Shown: piece after piece, positions 1 through 6,181 of the stretch
Numbering within the stretch: position 1 is the stretch's first letter
How the letters are laid out: the number at the start of each line of letters is the position of its first letter
Assembly (NCBI GenBank): GCA_947630535.1
Contig: CANRHZ010000010.1
Location: 1 to 46,863, forward strand
Direction of reading: 5' to 3'
Length of the DNA stretch: 46,863 nt
Source: Candidatus Gastranaerophilales bacterium
GTDB taxonomy: Bacteria > Cyanobacteriota > Vampirovibrionia > Gastranaerophilales > Gastranaerophilaceae
Program-made: the position numbers and the translations under genes
Notes under the pieces: model-generated
Database searches by the model: none
Told to the model about the DNA's origin: nothing
The model's input: the letters and a program-made list of their open reading frames with translations, nothing else

Positions 1-74
1 GGGATTAGCTCAATTGGTAGAGCACCTGCTTTGCACGCAGGGGGTTAGGAGTTCGAGTCTCCTATTCTCCACCA
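1..74 (+). tRNA. tRNA-Ala (anticodon UGC), missing its first two bases at the window edge
   Basis: The D stem is GCTC/GAGC, the anticodon stem CCTGC/GCAGG with loop TTTGCAC (anticodon TGC), and the T arm AGGAG-TTCGAGT-CTCCT. The 3' acceptor strand ATTCTCC is followed by discriminator A and an encoded CCA. Aligning the acceptor shows that window base 1 is tRNA position 3, so two bases lie outside the window. Position 3 (G) faces position 70 (T), the G3:U70 wobble that identifies alanine tRNAs. Confidence 0.95.
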
Positions 75-80
75 TTTATA

Positions 81-106
81 AAAAGAGCCTTAAAAGGCTC
101 TTTTTT
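81..106 (+). terminator. Rho-independent terminator of the tRNA-Ala gene
   Basis: AAAAGAGCCTT and AAGGCTCTTTT form an 11-bp stem with a 2-nt loop, followed by a T run. It starts 6 nt after the tRNA CCA. Confidence 0.9.
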
Positions 107-217
107 AGTGGTTTTTTTAAGGTCGAATCTGCGTTTTAGACTTGTTTAAATTTTAAAGTAAAAATTTTAAAATCGTCAAAACGCATATATACCAAAAGGT
201 TCAAAAGTTCGAGCCTC
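107..217. other. Intergenic stretch with a tRNA T-arm-like remnant
   Basis: No gene seen. Around 203-219 the bases AAAAG-TTCGAGC-CTCTT resemble a T arm (4 of 5 stem pairs) like that of the adjacent tRNA-Ala, but no acceptor or CCA follows. It may be a relic or chance. Confidence 0.3.
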
Positions 218-403
218 TTAACGGTCATTGTACTCCTCTAAAAAACTCTCTATAACTGTTTTTAAGAGTTCTTTTGGGATTTTTATATCTCTTGCTTCCG
301 CTAAAATACTAAAAAAATTTTGATAAAGAAAAATAGTTTCTTCTTTTGAATATTCTTTATCTTCAAATTGAATAATTATTCCTATATCTTTTTTTCGTTT
401 CAT
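218..403 (-). CDS. Small hypothetical protein (61 aa), possibly leaderless
   Basis: Not recognised. It is a charged, mostly helical-looking peptide with a basic start (MKRKKD) and an acidic/Leu-rich C-terminal half (KELLKTVIESFLEEYND), no membrane segment and no Cys. There is no Shine-Dalgarno, but a TATAAA box lies 7 nt before the ATG on the minus strand, with ATGACA 16 nt further up, so a leaderless mRNA is possible. Composition looks protein-like rather than random. It lies between the tRNA and a toxin-antitoxin-like locus, in a region with other decayed genes, and could itself be a remnant. Confidence 0.4.
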   Translation of the reverse strand: MKRKKDIGIIIQFEDKEYSKEETIFLYQNFFSILAEARDIKIPKELLKTVIESFLEEYNDR

Positions 404-477
404 AAAAATTTTTATAATGAAAACTATAAATTTGTCATGAAAAATTCTTAAAATACCCCTTTTTTATTTTGTAAGGG

Positions 478-505
478 TTGAAAATTGTCAACTATCGGTT
501 ATAAT
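478..505 (+). promoter_or_regulatory. Promoter of the putative antisense RNA
   Basis: TTGAAA (478-483), a 16-nt spacer and TATAAT (500-505). Predicted transcription start near 512. Confidence 0.65.
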
Positions 506-511
506 AAAAAT

Positions 512-592
512 ATCGGGGCGGTAGCTGGAACTACCGTAACCTACTTAAGAAATCGAAGTGGCACTTAACGCTTGCGTTGGGTGCCGCTTTTT
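512..592 (+). ncRNA. Putative antisense antitoxin RNA of a par/Fst-like type I system (~80 nt)
   Basis: The stretch starts 7 nt after a good promoter and ends in a terminator, with no plausible ORF. It has a 5' hairpin, CGGTAG-CTGGAA-CTACCG (519-536), and a 3' terminator hairpin. Its 3' third is the exact complement of the 3' end of the small hydrophobic peptide gene on the minus strand. Two internal segments, GGAACTACCG (527-536) and GAAATCGAAGTG (549-560), recur as GGAACTATCG (665-674) and GAAATCGAAGTG (678-689). The RNA can therefore also pair with the toxin mRNA leader just upstream of its Shine-Dalgarno. This matches the RNA II layout of the pAD1 par locus; the function is inferred from architecture only. 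Confidence 0.65.
557..592 (+). terminator. Terminator hairpin at the convergent ends of toxin gene and antisense RNA
   Basis: Outer stem GTGGCAC / GTGCCGC (one wobble pair), inner stem ACGC/GCGT, followed by TTTTT in the plus direction. The hairpin also covers the last codons and the stop of the toxin ORF, so the two transcripts overlap here. Confidence 0.75.
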
Positions 593-645
593 ATTATGTA
601 TAAAATCAACAAAAGTAATAATAAACTCAAATTGAATTCGTCCAT
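565..645 (-). CDS. Putative small hydrophobic type I toxin (26 aa)
   Basis: The peptide begins MDEFNLS, continues with six leucines and ILYII as one membrane-spanning segment (about residues 6-18), and ends with the basic tail KSGTQRKR. This is the usual build of Fst/TxpA-like membrane toxins: short, one helix, charged tail. The start is set by a very strong ribosome-binding site, AAAGGAGGT, 6 nt before the ATG. A longer in-frame ORF (to 747) exists but its extra part lacks a ribosome site and looks non-coding. The leader is about 110 nt, which is typical of type I toxin mRNAs. The convergent antisense RNA overlaps the 3' end. I see no clear match to the Fst family residue motif, so the family is unassigned. 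Confidence 0.65.
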   Translation of the reverse strand: MDEFNLSLLLLLLILYIIKSGTQRKR

Positions 646-764
646 AATTGACCTCCTTTCATTCGGAACTATCGACCGAAATCGAAGTGTTGATGTTGTG
701 CCGATGTTCTTTTGAAATGTAGGCTTGCCCCAATATTTAATTTTCAAAGTCCGTTTATATTTTG

Positions 765-770
765 ATTATA
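765..770 (-). promoter_or_regulatory. -10 box (TATAAT) of the toxin mRNA
   Basis: A perfect TATAAT on the minus strand predicts a start near 757 and a leader of about 110 nt. The -35 element is not clear. Confidence 0.45.
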
Positions 771-797
771 TAACAACTTTGCTTTTGTAAGTAAGAA

Positions 798-825
798 ATA
801 AAATAAATATGCATATTTATTTTAT
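798..825. repeat. 28-bp perfect AT-rich palindrome
   Basis: Fourteen bases on each side of the centre (between 811 and 812, core ATGCAT) are exactly self-complementary. It lies about 30-55 nt upstream of the toxin -10 box, a position suited to an operator, although AT-rich palindromes also arise by chance. Confidence 0.6.
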
Positions 826-1108
826 ACGAGCGTGTATAATTAAAACTTTATATTAAATGCTGAAAATTTTTCCAAAATTAAAAGATTTTTAGGTTGTTGC
901 ATAGTATTTACAAGGGTTTTAATACAATGTAATAAGTTCGAACATTGTCGCTTAACGCCCACCATTTAAAGAGAAGCAAAAAAGCTTCTTTTTTTATTTT
1001 ATTTTTATGTTATAATATCTAAATTTTATACAACCGTTAAATTGAAGCCTGATTTTTTATCAAATCATAGTTGGAAAACAATATAAATTAAACAATCATA
1101 AGGCCTAT
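826..1108. other. Gene-free stretch with a possible short transcript ending at a terminator
   Basis: TATAAT at 835-840 could start a plus-strand RNA of about 150 nt ending at the hairpin 968-995. Inside are an ACAATG...CATTGT stem (about 924-948) and the bases GTTCGAA and GCCCACCA, which recall a tRNA tail but do not fold as one. No convincing ORF is seen. Confidence 0.3.
968..995 (+). terminator. Rho-independent terminator, owner unknown
   Basis: AGAAGC (972-977), a 6-A loop and GCTTCT (984-989), extended by A/T pairs, then a T run. No intact gene lies upstream on the plus strand. Confidence 0.7.
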
Positions 1109-1699
1109 TTATGTATTATTTAACCACTTTATAATTTGACCCCTTATAAGCAAAATTCCGTTTTCAAACATAAATAAAGGCTTTTTTACATCCTTTGCAT
1201 TTGTTAATTCTTCAATCTCTTTAACTATTGCGCCTTTTTTTTGCTACCCCGGAGTATGTAAAAAAGGGAAATATGGTCTTATTTTCAAAGTTGTTATTTT
1301 TCAAAAATGCCTGTATCGGCAACGACATTGAAAAATTCCAAATGGGAGAGCCAACAAAAATAATGTCATAATCTGAAATATCAATATCTTTTATTTGAGG
1401 CAAAAACCCTTCTTTCATTTGCTTTCTTATTTGCTTAGACATTGTAAAATATTATTCGGGTAATTTTCAACTAATTCAATTTCTTTTATATCGCCCCCAA
1501 CAATGTAATTTATATTTTGTGCAACATTTTTGGTATTACCGCTATTTGAATAATAAAGCGTTAATATTTTTTTATCAGTTAAATACTCAATTTGGTTATA
1601 TTAAATATTTTTTAATTCATAGATTTTAAATATTGCCCCTATAAGGAACAAAAAAAGTAAAATATAAACTCCAATCAATAAAAACTTCATGATTTTCAT
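1109..1699 (-). pseudogene. Broken membrane-anchored flavodoxin gene
   Basis: Read together, three frames give an N-terminal hydrophobic anchor (KFLLIGVYILLFLFLIG), the FMN phosphate loop KILTLYYSNSGNTKNVAQ, the middle DYDIIFVGSPIWNFSMSLP strand and a C-terminal piece ending IKWLNNT. The lesions are a stop just after the anchor (LKNI-stop), a frameshift near 1440, and a frameshift in an A8 run near 1243. Domain order and anchor match the intact flavodoxin at 45743-46324, so this is a decayed paralog. FMN binding for the ancestor is family knowledge. Two starts are possible (1699, or 1690 with AAGGA upstream). Confidence 0.85.
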
Positions 1700-2170
1700 C
1701 CTTTTATATATGTTGAAATAACCCAAAAACAGGTATGGATAACCTAAAACTATTATACCATATAGTTAAGTTAGTTTTGGCAGGCTGATATTACGGCAGG
1801 AATTGAAATTTACCATTTTTCAATCTTTATGACAGTTTTATAAAATGGGCACGCATCCATTTTTTGTATTAAGCAATTAAAATTTTAAGATTAAATGACA
1901 GAAGGAAAACAAATAAAAAAAGAAAAAAGACGGCAAATAGACCGTCTTTTTTCAAAGAATAAAAGATTGTTATTTCTTATATTGCATAAAAAATAACGGC
2001 TCGAAGTTTTCATACTACAATGTTGGTTCATCTTTTCTTTCATCTTTTATTCATAACTATTAATTTTGATTTAAAGAAACTCCTGATAAAATATTTTGAA
2101 CATTTAATCCGCAAATATTAAAAAATTGTTACAAATACACTTTTTATTTTTTGTTTATTGCCCATCAAAC
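1700..2170. other. Intergenic stretch, nothing coding recognised apart from one terminator
   Basis: AT-rich sequence between the flavodoxin pseudogene and the pilin pair. Only short ORFs without ribosome sites are present. It contains the hairpin listed at 1923-1952. Confidence 0.5.
1923..1952. terminator. Bidirectional-looking terminator hairpin
   Basis: AAAAAAGACGG and CCGTCTTTTTT pair across an 8-nt loop; T runs occur on both strands. Confidence 0.75.
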
Positions 2171-2199
2171 TTGAAATATTTATTTTAAATTGATATAAT
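2171..2199 (+). promoter_or_regulatory. Promoter of pilin-like gene 1
   Basis: TTGAAA (2171-2176), 17-nt spacer, TATAAT (2194-2199). The sequence from about 2200 through the start codon is almost identical to that in front of the second copy. Confidence 0.75.
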
Positions 2200-2234
2200 A
2201 AAATTGTACTAAAATATAGATGGGAGTTTATTTT

Positions 2235-3214
2235 ATGACGAATTTGTTTGGAGCTTACCCCCCCCCCCCAAGGGATTAGGCGGATTTACTTTAGCTGAAG
2301 TATTGATAACACTAACGATTATTGGTATCGTTGCTGCAATTACTCTGCCAAGTTTACTTGTTAACGTCAATGACAAAGCATGGAATGCTCAAAGAAAAGC
2401 ATTATATGCAAGAATGAGCCAAGCAATAGGAGAGATGGACAGTGTATCCGGGTATGGTGCAGATGATATAGAAAATTCAGCGGAAAGCTTTATAATAAAT
2501 GGTTTATCCAAAGTATACAGAGTTCAAAACATCTGTAATTCAAATAACCTCACTGCATGCGGTATACCATCATCAATTATTGCACTAAATGGTACTACTC
2601 TAAAATTTCCAACAACATTAAATGAGCTAAACCCTTATTTTACCGAATATCCTCATGATGATGAAGAAGATTGGAGTTATAAGCCGCTTGATACAGACAT
2701 CAATGCTGCTGCCTTTGAAACAGTAAACGGTGAATCCGTTGCTCTTTTTTATAATCCAAACTGCGGCTCAAATGATACAAACATTGTATCTTACGCTCAA
2801 ACCAAAACCTGCGTTAATATGATATATGACCTAAACGGCCTAAAAGGCCCGAATGAAGTAGGAAAAGATGTAGGATTTATTACGGTTCTTTATAGAACAA
2901 ACAGTGTTGTTGTAGCCCCAAATCCATTTTCAATTGATGCTTCTGCATCTGCCAAATCATATAGCGATAATGGAGATGATGCTTCATCTGCCTGCACCAA
3001 ACAAGGAGATGATGCAAGGATACCTGATATTGATGAACTGGGCTCAATGTTTATTAACCGTTCTTTACTTGGTATCACTTCAGGTGTCTACTGGTCAGGC
3101 TCAATCATATCTTCAGGACAAAGAGGTGATGCGTTTAGACAACTTATGAGCGATGGAGGACGTCATAGATGCATCCGCACATTCACAAGCAGCGTTCGTT
3201 GCGTTAAAAAATAA
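2235..3214 (+). CDS. Pilin-like protein with C-terminal lectin-fold-like domain, copy 1 (frame switched OFF by poly-C tract)
   Basis: The natural start is ATG 2235, with GGGAG 8 nt upstream. It encodes MTNLFGAYP and then runs into 12 Cs (2258-2269). With 12 Cs this frame hits TAG right after the tract; 10 or 13 Cs would join it to KGLGG and the type IV prepilin motif GFTLAEVLITL with its hydrophobic helix. As sequenced, only an internal TTG (2303) can start the rest. The body contains conserved Cys pairs (NICNSNNLTACG, NPNCGSN, KTCVNM). The end (DARIPDIDELGSMF, YWSGS, final SSVRCVKK) resembles the Lcl/FISUMP-type C-type-lectin-like fold. It is likely a pseudopilin or surface pilin; the exact role is unknown. 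A homopolymer miscount cannot be excluded. Confidence 0.8.
2258..2269 (+). repeat. Poly-C tract (12 Cs) inside codons 8-12 of pilin-like gene 1
   Basis: Twelve uninterrupted Cs in AT-rich DNA, directly after the start region of the gene. Slippage by one base changes the reading frame of everything that follows. Confidence 0.85.
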
Positions 3215-3225
3215 TTTTTGTATAC

Positions 3226-3254
3226 ATCCCGCAAAGAAATTTTGCGGGATTTTT
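3226..3254 (+). terminator. Terminator after pilin-like gene 1
   Basis: ATCCCGCAAA / TTTGCGGGAT, 10-bp stem, 5-nt loop, followed by Ts. A similar hairpin follows copy 2. Confidence 0.9.
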
Positions 3255-3259
3255 ATATC

Positions 3260-3288
3260 TTGAAAATTTAAAAACAATTTGATAAAAT
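3260..3288 (+). promoter_or_regulatory. Promoter of pilin-like gene 2
   Basis: TTGAAA (3260-3265), 17-nt spacer, TAAAAT (3283-3288). The following 5' region duplicates that of copy 1. Confidence 0.7.
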
Positions 3289-3336
3289 GAAATTGTACTA
3301 AAATATAGATGGGAGTTTATTTTATGACGAATTTGT

Positions 3337-4326
3337 TTGGAGCTTACCCCCCCCCCCAAGGGATTAGGCGGATTTACTTTAGCTGAAGTATTGATAACAC
3401 TAACAATTATTGGTATCGTTGCAGCGATAACGCTACCTTCATTATTAGTTAATGTCAATGACAAAGCATGGAATGCTCAAAGAAAAGCCTTATATGCCAG
3501 AATGAGCCAAGCAATAGGAGAGATGGATAGTATTTCAGGATATGGCTCATCAAACGGGCAAAGCGACGCTGAAATAAAAGAAGGGGCGGCAGAAGCTTTT
3601 ATAATAGATGGACTATCTAAAGTCTATAGGGTTCAAAACATCTGTAATTCAAATAATTTATCTGCATGCGGAATACCATCAAGCATAATAGCATTGGATG
3701 GAACTACTTTACCTTTTCCAAAAAGTCTGCATGAATTAAATCCGTATTTCACTGAATATCCTGACCCTGAAGATTATTCAGAAGATGATTATAAACTTAC
3801 AACCGATATTAAAGCAGCCGCCTTTGAAACCGTTAACGGAGAATCCGTTGCCCTATTCTATAATCCAAACTGCGGCTCAAATGTTACCGACACACAATCT
3901 TTCGTCCAAACAAAAACTTGTGTTAATATGATATACGACCTGAATGGCCTAAAAGGCCCAAATGAAGTCGGAAAAGATGTAGGATTTATTACCGTTTTAT
4001 ATAGAACAAATAGTGTTGTGGTTGCACCAAATCCATTCCCGAGTGATGCTTCAACATCAACTGCGCCATCTTATAGTGATGATGGTAAAGATGCCGCAAC
4101 TCTATGTACTCAACAATCTGATGATGCAAGACTACCGGACATTGACGAACTTTCTTCAATGTTTATTAACCAATCTTTAATAGGTATCTCTACTGTTAAT
4201 TACTGGTCAGGCTCAGTCGTTTCTTCGGGAAAAAGCGGCCTTGCATGGAATCTATATATGCTTGATGGGGTTCGTGGCAGCTGCATCCGCTCGGGCCCAA
4301 GTTACGTTCGCTGCATTAAAAGATAA
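3337..4326 (+). CDS. Pilin-like protein with C-terminal lectin-fold-like domain, copy 2 (natural ATG out of frame at poly-C tract)
   Basis: This is a tandem paralog of the gene at 2235. The natural ATG is 3324 (GGGAG upstream), but 11 Cs (3347-3357) put it out of frame; 10 or 13 Cs would restore it. As sequenced, an open frame runs from TTG 3337 (MELTPPPKGLGG) without its own ribosome site. The order is prepilin motif GFTLAEVLITL, hydrophobic helix, Cys-containing body (NICNSN, NPNCGSN, KTCVNM), then DARLPDIDELSSMF, YWSGS and final YVRCIKR. The body is about 80% identical to copy 1, while the last ~35 residues before the VRC end differ at more than half of the positions. It is probably assembled or exported by the type IV pilus/type II secretion machinery. 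Confidence 0.85.
   Translation: MELTPPPKGLGGFTLAEVLITLTIIGIVAAITLPSLLVNVNDKAWNAQRKALYARMSQAIGEMDSISGYGSSNGQSDAEIKEGAAEAFIIDGLSKVYRVQNICNSNNLSACGIPSSIIALDGTTLPFPKSLHELNPYFTEYPDPEDYSEDDYKLTTDIKAAAFETVNGESVALFYNPNCGSNVTDTQSFVQTKTCVNMIYDLNGLKGPNEVGKDVGFITVLYRTNSVVVAPNPFPSDASTSTAPSYSDDGKDAATLCTQQSDDARLPDIDELSSMFINQSLIGISTVNYWSGSVVSSGKSGLAWNLYMLDGVRGSCIRSGPSYVRCIKR
3347..3357 (+). repeat. Poly-C tract (11 Cs) in pilin-like gene 2
   Basis: Same position as the 12-C tract of copy 1 but one base shorter, so the two copies sit in different frames. Confidence 0.85.
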
Positions 4327-4337
4327 TAATTATACTG

Positions 4338-4366
4338 TCCCGCAATTTTATTTTGCGGGATTTTTT
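4338..4366 (+). terminator. Terminator after pilin-like gene 2
   Basis: TCCCGCAA / TTGCGGGA stem followed by TTTTTT. Confidence 0.9.
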
Positions 4367-4522
4367 ATCTTTAGAAAAGTTATCATTTTTACCAAAAAGT
4401 TTTTATTTTTTCTCAGTGTTTTAGCTATAAAGCAGATTTTATTTTGTCAATTTATTTAATAAGAAATAAAAGCAAAAATTAATCTGCCACAAAAAATAAA
4501 ACGCATTTTTATCTGAATTTAA

Positions 4523-5104
4523 TTAAAACCAGTCAATCAAGGGTTTTTTTTCGCCAAAGTTGAAATGAAACCCTTCTGCAAAAGTGTCATCAGTTAACAT
4601 CTTATAGCTTACATTAAAAATTAAAGGCTCAATATCAAGCCCCGTTTCTTTAAACATAATCGGGGACACACAGTTTCTCTCTACATCATAAACGTTTGAA
4701 TAGTTAAGCCCCAATGAACAACAAAAAGGAATTTGGGGTTTTTTCCCTTCAACTTCCACCATGAGCCCGAAAGACCTGCATATTATCCCCCTGTATTCAT
4801 AGAGCGAACAGGATTTATCTATCAAAAACGGGCATTCATACATAAACCTTCCATCCCCGCTAAAGTTCTTTTTATCCTCTTTTACTTTCTTTATCTTTTC
4901 TTTTATTCTCTCTTGCAAATTCTTATCCAGCTTTGAAAAACCAAGCATAATATACTTGTACTCTATCTCGCTCCAAGGATACTCCCCTTTTTCGCAGCAT
5001 AGTGAGCAACCTTTTTTGCATTTGATATAGGGTTTTTGTTTTGCAAAAAATCTTTCAATTTTTTCGGTTATTATATTTAAATATTTAACGTAGTTTTCAA
5101 TCAT
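4523..5104 (-). CDS. YkgJ-family cysteine-cluster protein (putative zinc/iron-binding)
   Basis: A 193-aa soluble protein with the family's Cys pattern: C29, C33, C36, C37 (CKKGCSLCC), then CPFLIDKSCSLYEYRGIICRSFG around residues 108-130 and further Cys pairs. YkgJ/UPF0153 proteins are thought to chelate zinc or iron; the reaction is unknown. The start (5104) is 2 nt past the stop of the upstream glycosyltransferase, so the two genes are probably one transcript. No signal peptide. Confidence 0.85.
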   Translation of the reverse strand: MIENYVKYLNIITEKIERFFAKQKPYIKCKKGCSLCCEKGEYPWSEIEYKYIMLGFSKLDKNLQERIKEKIKKVKEDKKNFSGDGRFMYECPFLIDKSCSLYEYRGIICRSFGLMVEVEGKKPQIPFCCSLGLNYSNVYDVERNCVSPIMFKETGLDIEPLIFNVSYKMLTDDTFAEGFHFNFGEKKPLIDWF

Positions 5105-5105
5105 T

Positions 5106-6062
5106 TTACTTAAGCTCTTTATCTATTAAAAAACGTGGTCTGTCCTTTACTTCAAGCAAAATTTGCCCGACATATTCTCCGATTATTCCTATTGATAAAA
5201 TTTGAATGCCCGATATAAAAGACTCCCATATTTCATAAGGTTCAATTGCGTTTATATCGTGGTTTAATACAATTTCAACAAAAATTGTAACCGTCCAAAT
5301 TACAAAACTTGTTATCGCAATTAAAAGCCCCAAGAAAAATATAATCCTTAAAGGCCTTGTGGAATAAGATATAAGCCCTGATGCCGCAAGCTTTATTAAT
5401 GATTTAAAAGAAAACTTGGATTTTCCGAAAGCTCTTTCTTTTATGGAATAATCAACGTATGCGGTCTTTAAGCCCAATTCATAAAAAAGCCCCCTTAAAA
5501 AAAGGTTATTTTCCCTGTATAAATCAAGCATATCAAGCACTTTTTTGCTTACAAGACGGAACTCCGAATGGTTTGGCTTGATATTAACTCCGAGCGCATT
5601 AATGAGTTTATAAAAAAGCTCGGATGAGAGTTTTTTAAAAAAGCCGTATTCTTCGTTATTTTTTCTCACTCCCGCAACAATATCAAAACCTGCTTCATAT
5701 TTTTCAATAAATTCTTCTATTTTGTTTTCATCCTGTTGTAAATCGGCATCAATTGTTATTGCGGCATCAATATTGTATTTTTTAATCATTTTAAGACCCG
5801 CAAAAATTGCATTTTGATTTCCGAAATTTTTTGTAAACTTAATTGCCTTTATGCGCCCGTTTGAATCGTTGTATGCTTTTTCTATTATATTCCAAGTGTT
5901 ATCTTCGCTTCCGTCGTCTATTAAAAATATAAAGCTTTCGGGGGATATTTTTTCTTTTTCTATTAAATGTATTTTATATTCCCACAATTTTTTTAAGGTA
6001 TTTGGAAGGGATTCTTCCTCGTTATAACATGGAATAACAATGGCAAGCTTGGGCTTTGACAT
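5106..6062 (-). CDS. GT2-family membrane glycosyltransferase (DPM1/GtrB/ArnC-like)
   Basis: 318 aa from ATG 6062, chosen because GAGGAAA lies upstream; a longer frame to 6101 has no ribosome site. The GT-A domain opens AIVIPCYNEEESLP, has the acidic loop LIDDGSEDNTW and the metal/nucleotide site TIDADLQQD. Two C-terminal membrane segments follow (IIFFLGLLIAITSFVIW and the FISGIQILSIGIIGEYVGQILL stretch). Such enzymes move a sugar from a nucleotide to undecaprenyl phosphate for glycan or lipid modification. The substrate cannot be read from sequence. Cotranscribed with the YkgJ-type gene. Confidence 0.88.
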   Translation of the reverse strand: MSKPKLAIVIPCYNEEESLPNTLKKLWEYKIHLIEKEKISPESFIFLIDDGSEDNTWNIIEKAYNDSNGRIKAIKFTKNFGNQNAIFAGLKMIKKYNIDAAITIDADLQQDENKIEEFIEKYEAGFDIVAGVRKNNEEYGFFKKLSSELFYKLINALGVNIKPNHSEFRLVSKKVLDMLDLYRENNLFLRGLFYELGLKTAYVDYSIKERAFGKSKFSFKSLIKLAASGLISYSTRPLRIIFFLGLLIAITSFVIWTVTIFVEIVLNHDINAIEPYEIWESFISGIQILSIGIIGEYVGQILLEVKDRPRFLIDKELK

Positions 6063-6145
6063 AGATTTTTTCCTCAATAAACATAAAAAATAATACCACA
6101 ATTATACTATTTTATTGTTTTTTGTGTGTCAATTATATTTTATGG

Positions 6146-6151
6146 TATAAT
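6146..6151 (+). promoter_or_regulatory. -10 box TATAAT for the phosphohexomutase operon
   Basis: TATAAT 30 nt before ATG 6182, with a weak TTGTGT (6122-6127) 18 nt upstream; GGAG lies between box and start. Confidence 0.55.
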
Positions 6152-6181
6152 TTCCTTTGAAAATGGAGAATAGAAAAGACT

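Noticed and set aside
565-747. A 60-aa reading frame that includes the toxin-like peptide
   Set aside because: The upstream 34 codons have no ribosome site and unconvincing composition; the strong AAAGGAGGT precedes the internal ATG at 645.
930-965. Second tRNA gene (bases GTTCGAA and GCCCACCA)
   Set aside because: The T stem does not pair properly and there is no acceptor, D arm or anticodon arm.
1953-2170. Possible small ORFs on the minus strand
   Set aside because: Starts lack ribosome sites and the frames are short and interrupted.
3085-4326. Diversity-generating retroelement target signature
   Set aside because: No reverse transcriptase or template repeat is in the window and constant adenines occur within the variable stretch, so I report variability but do not claim a retroelement.
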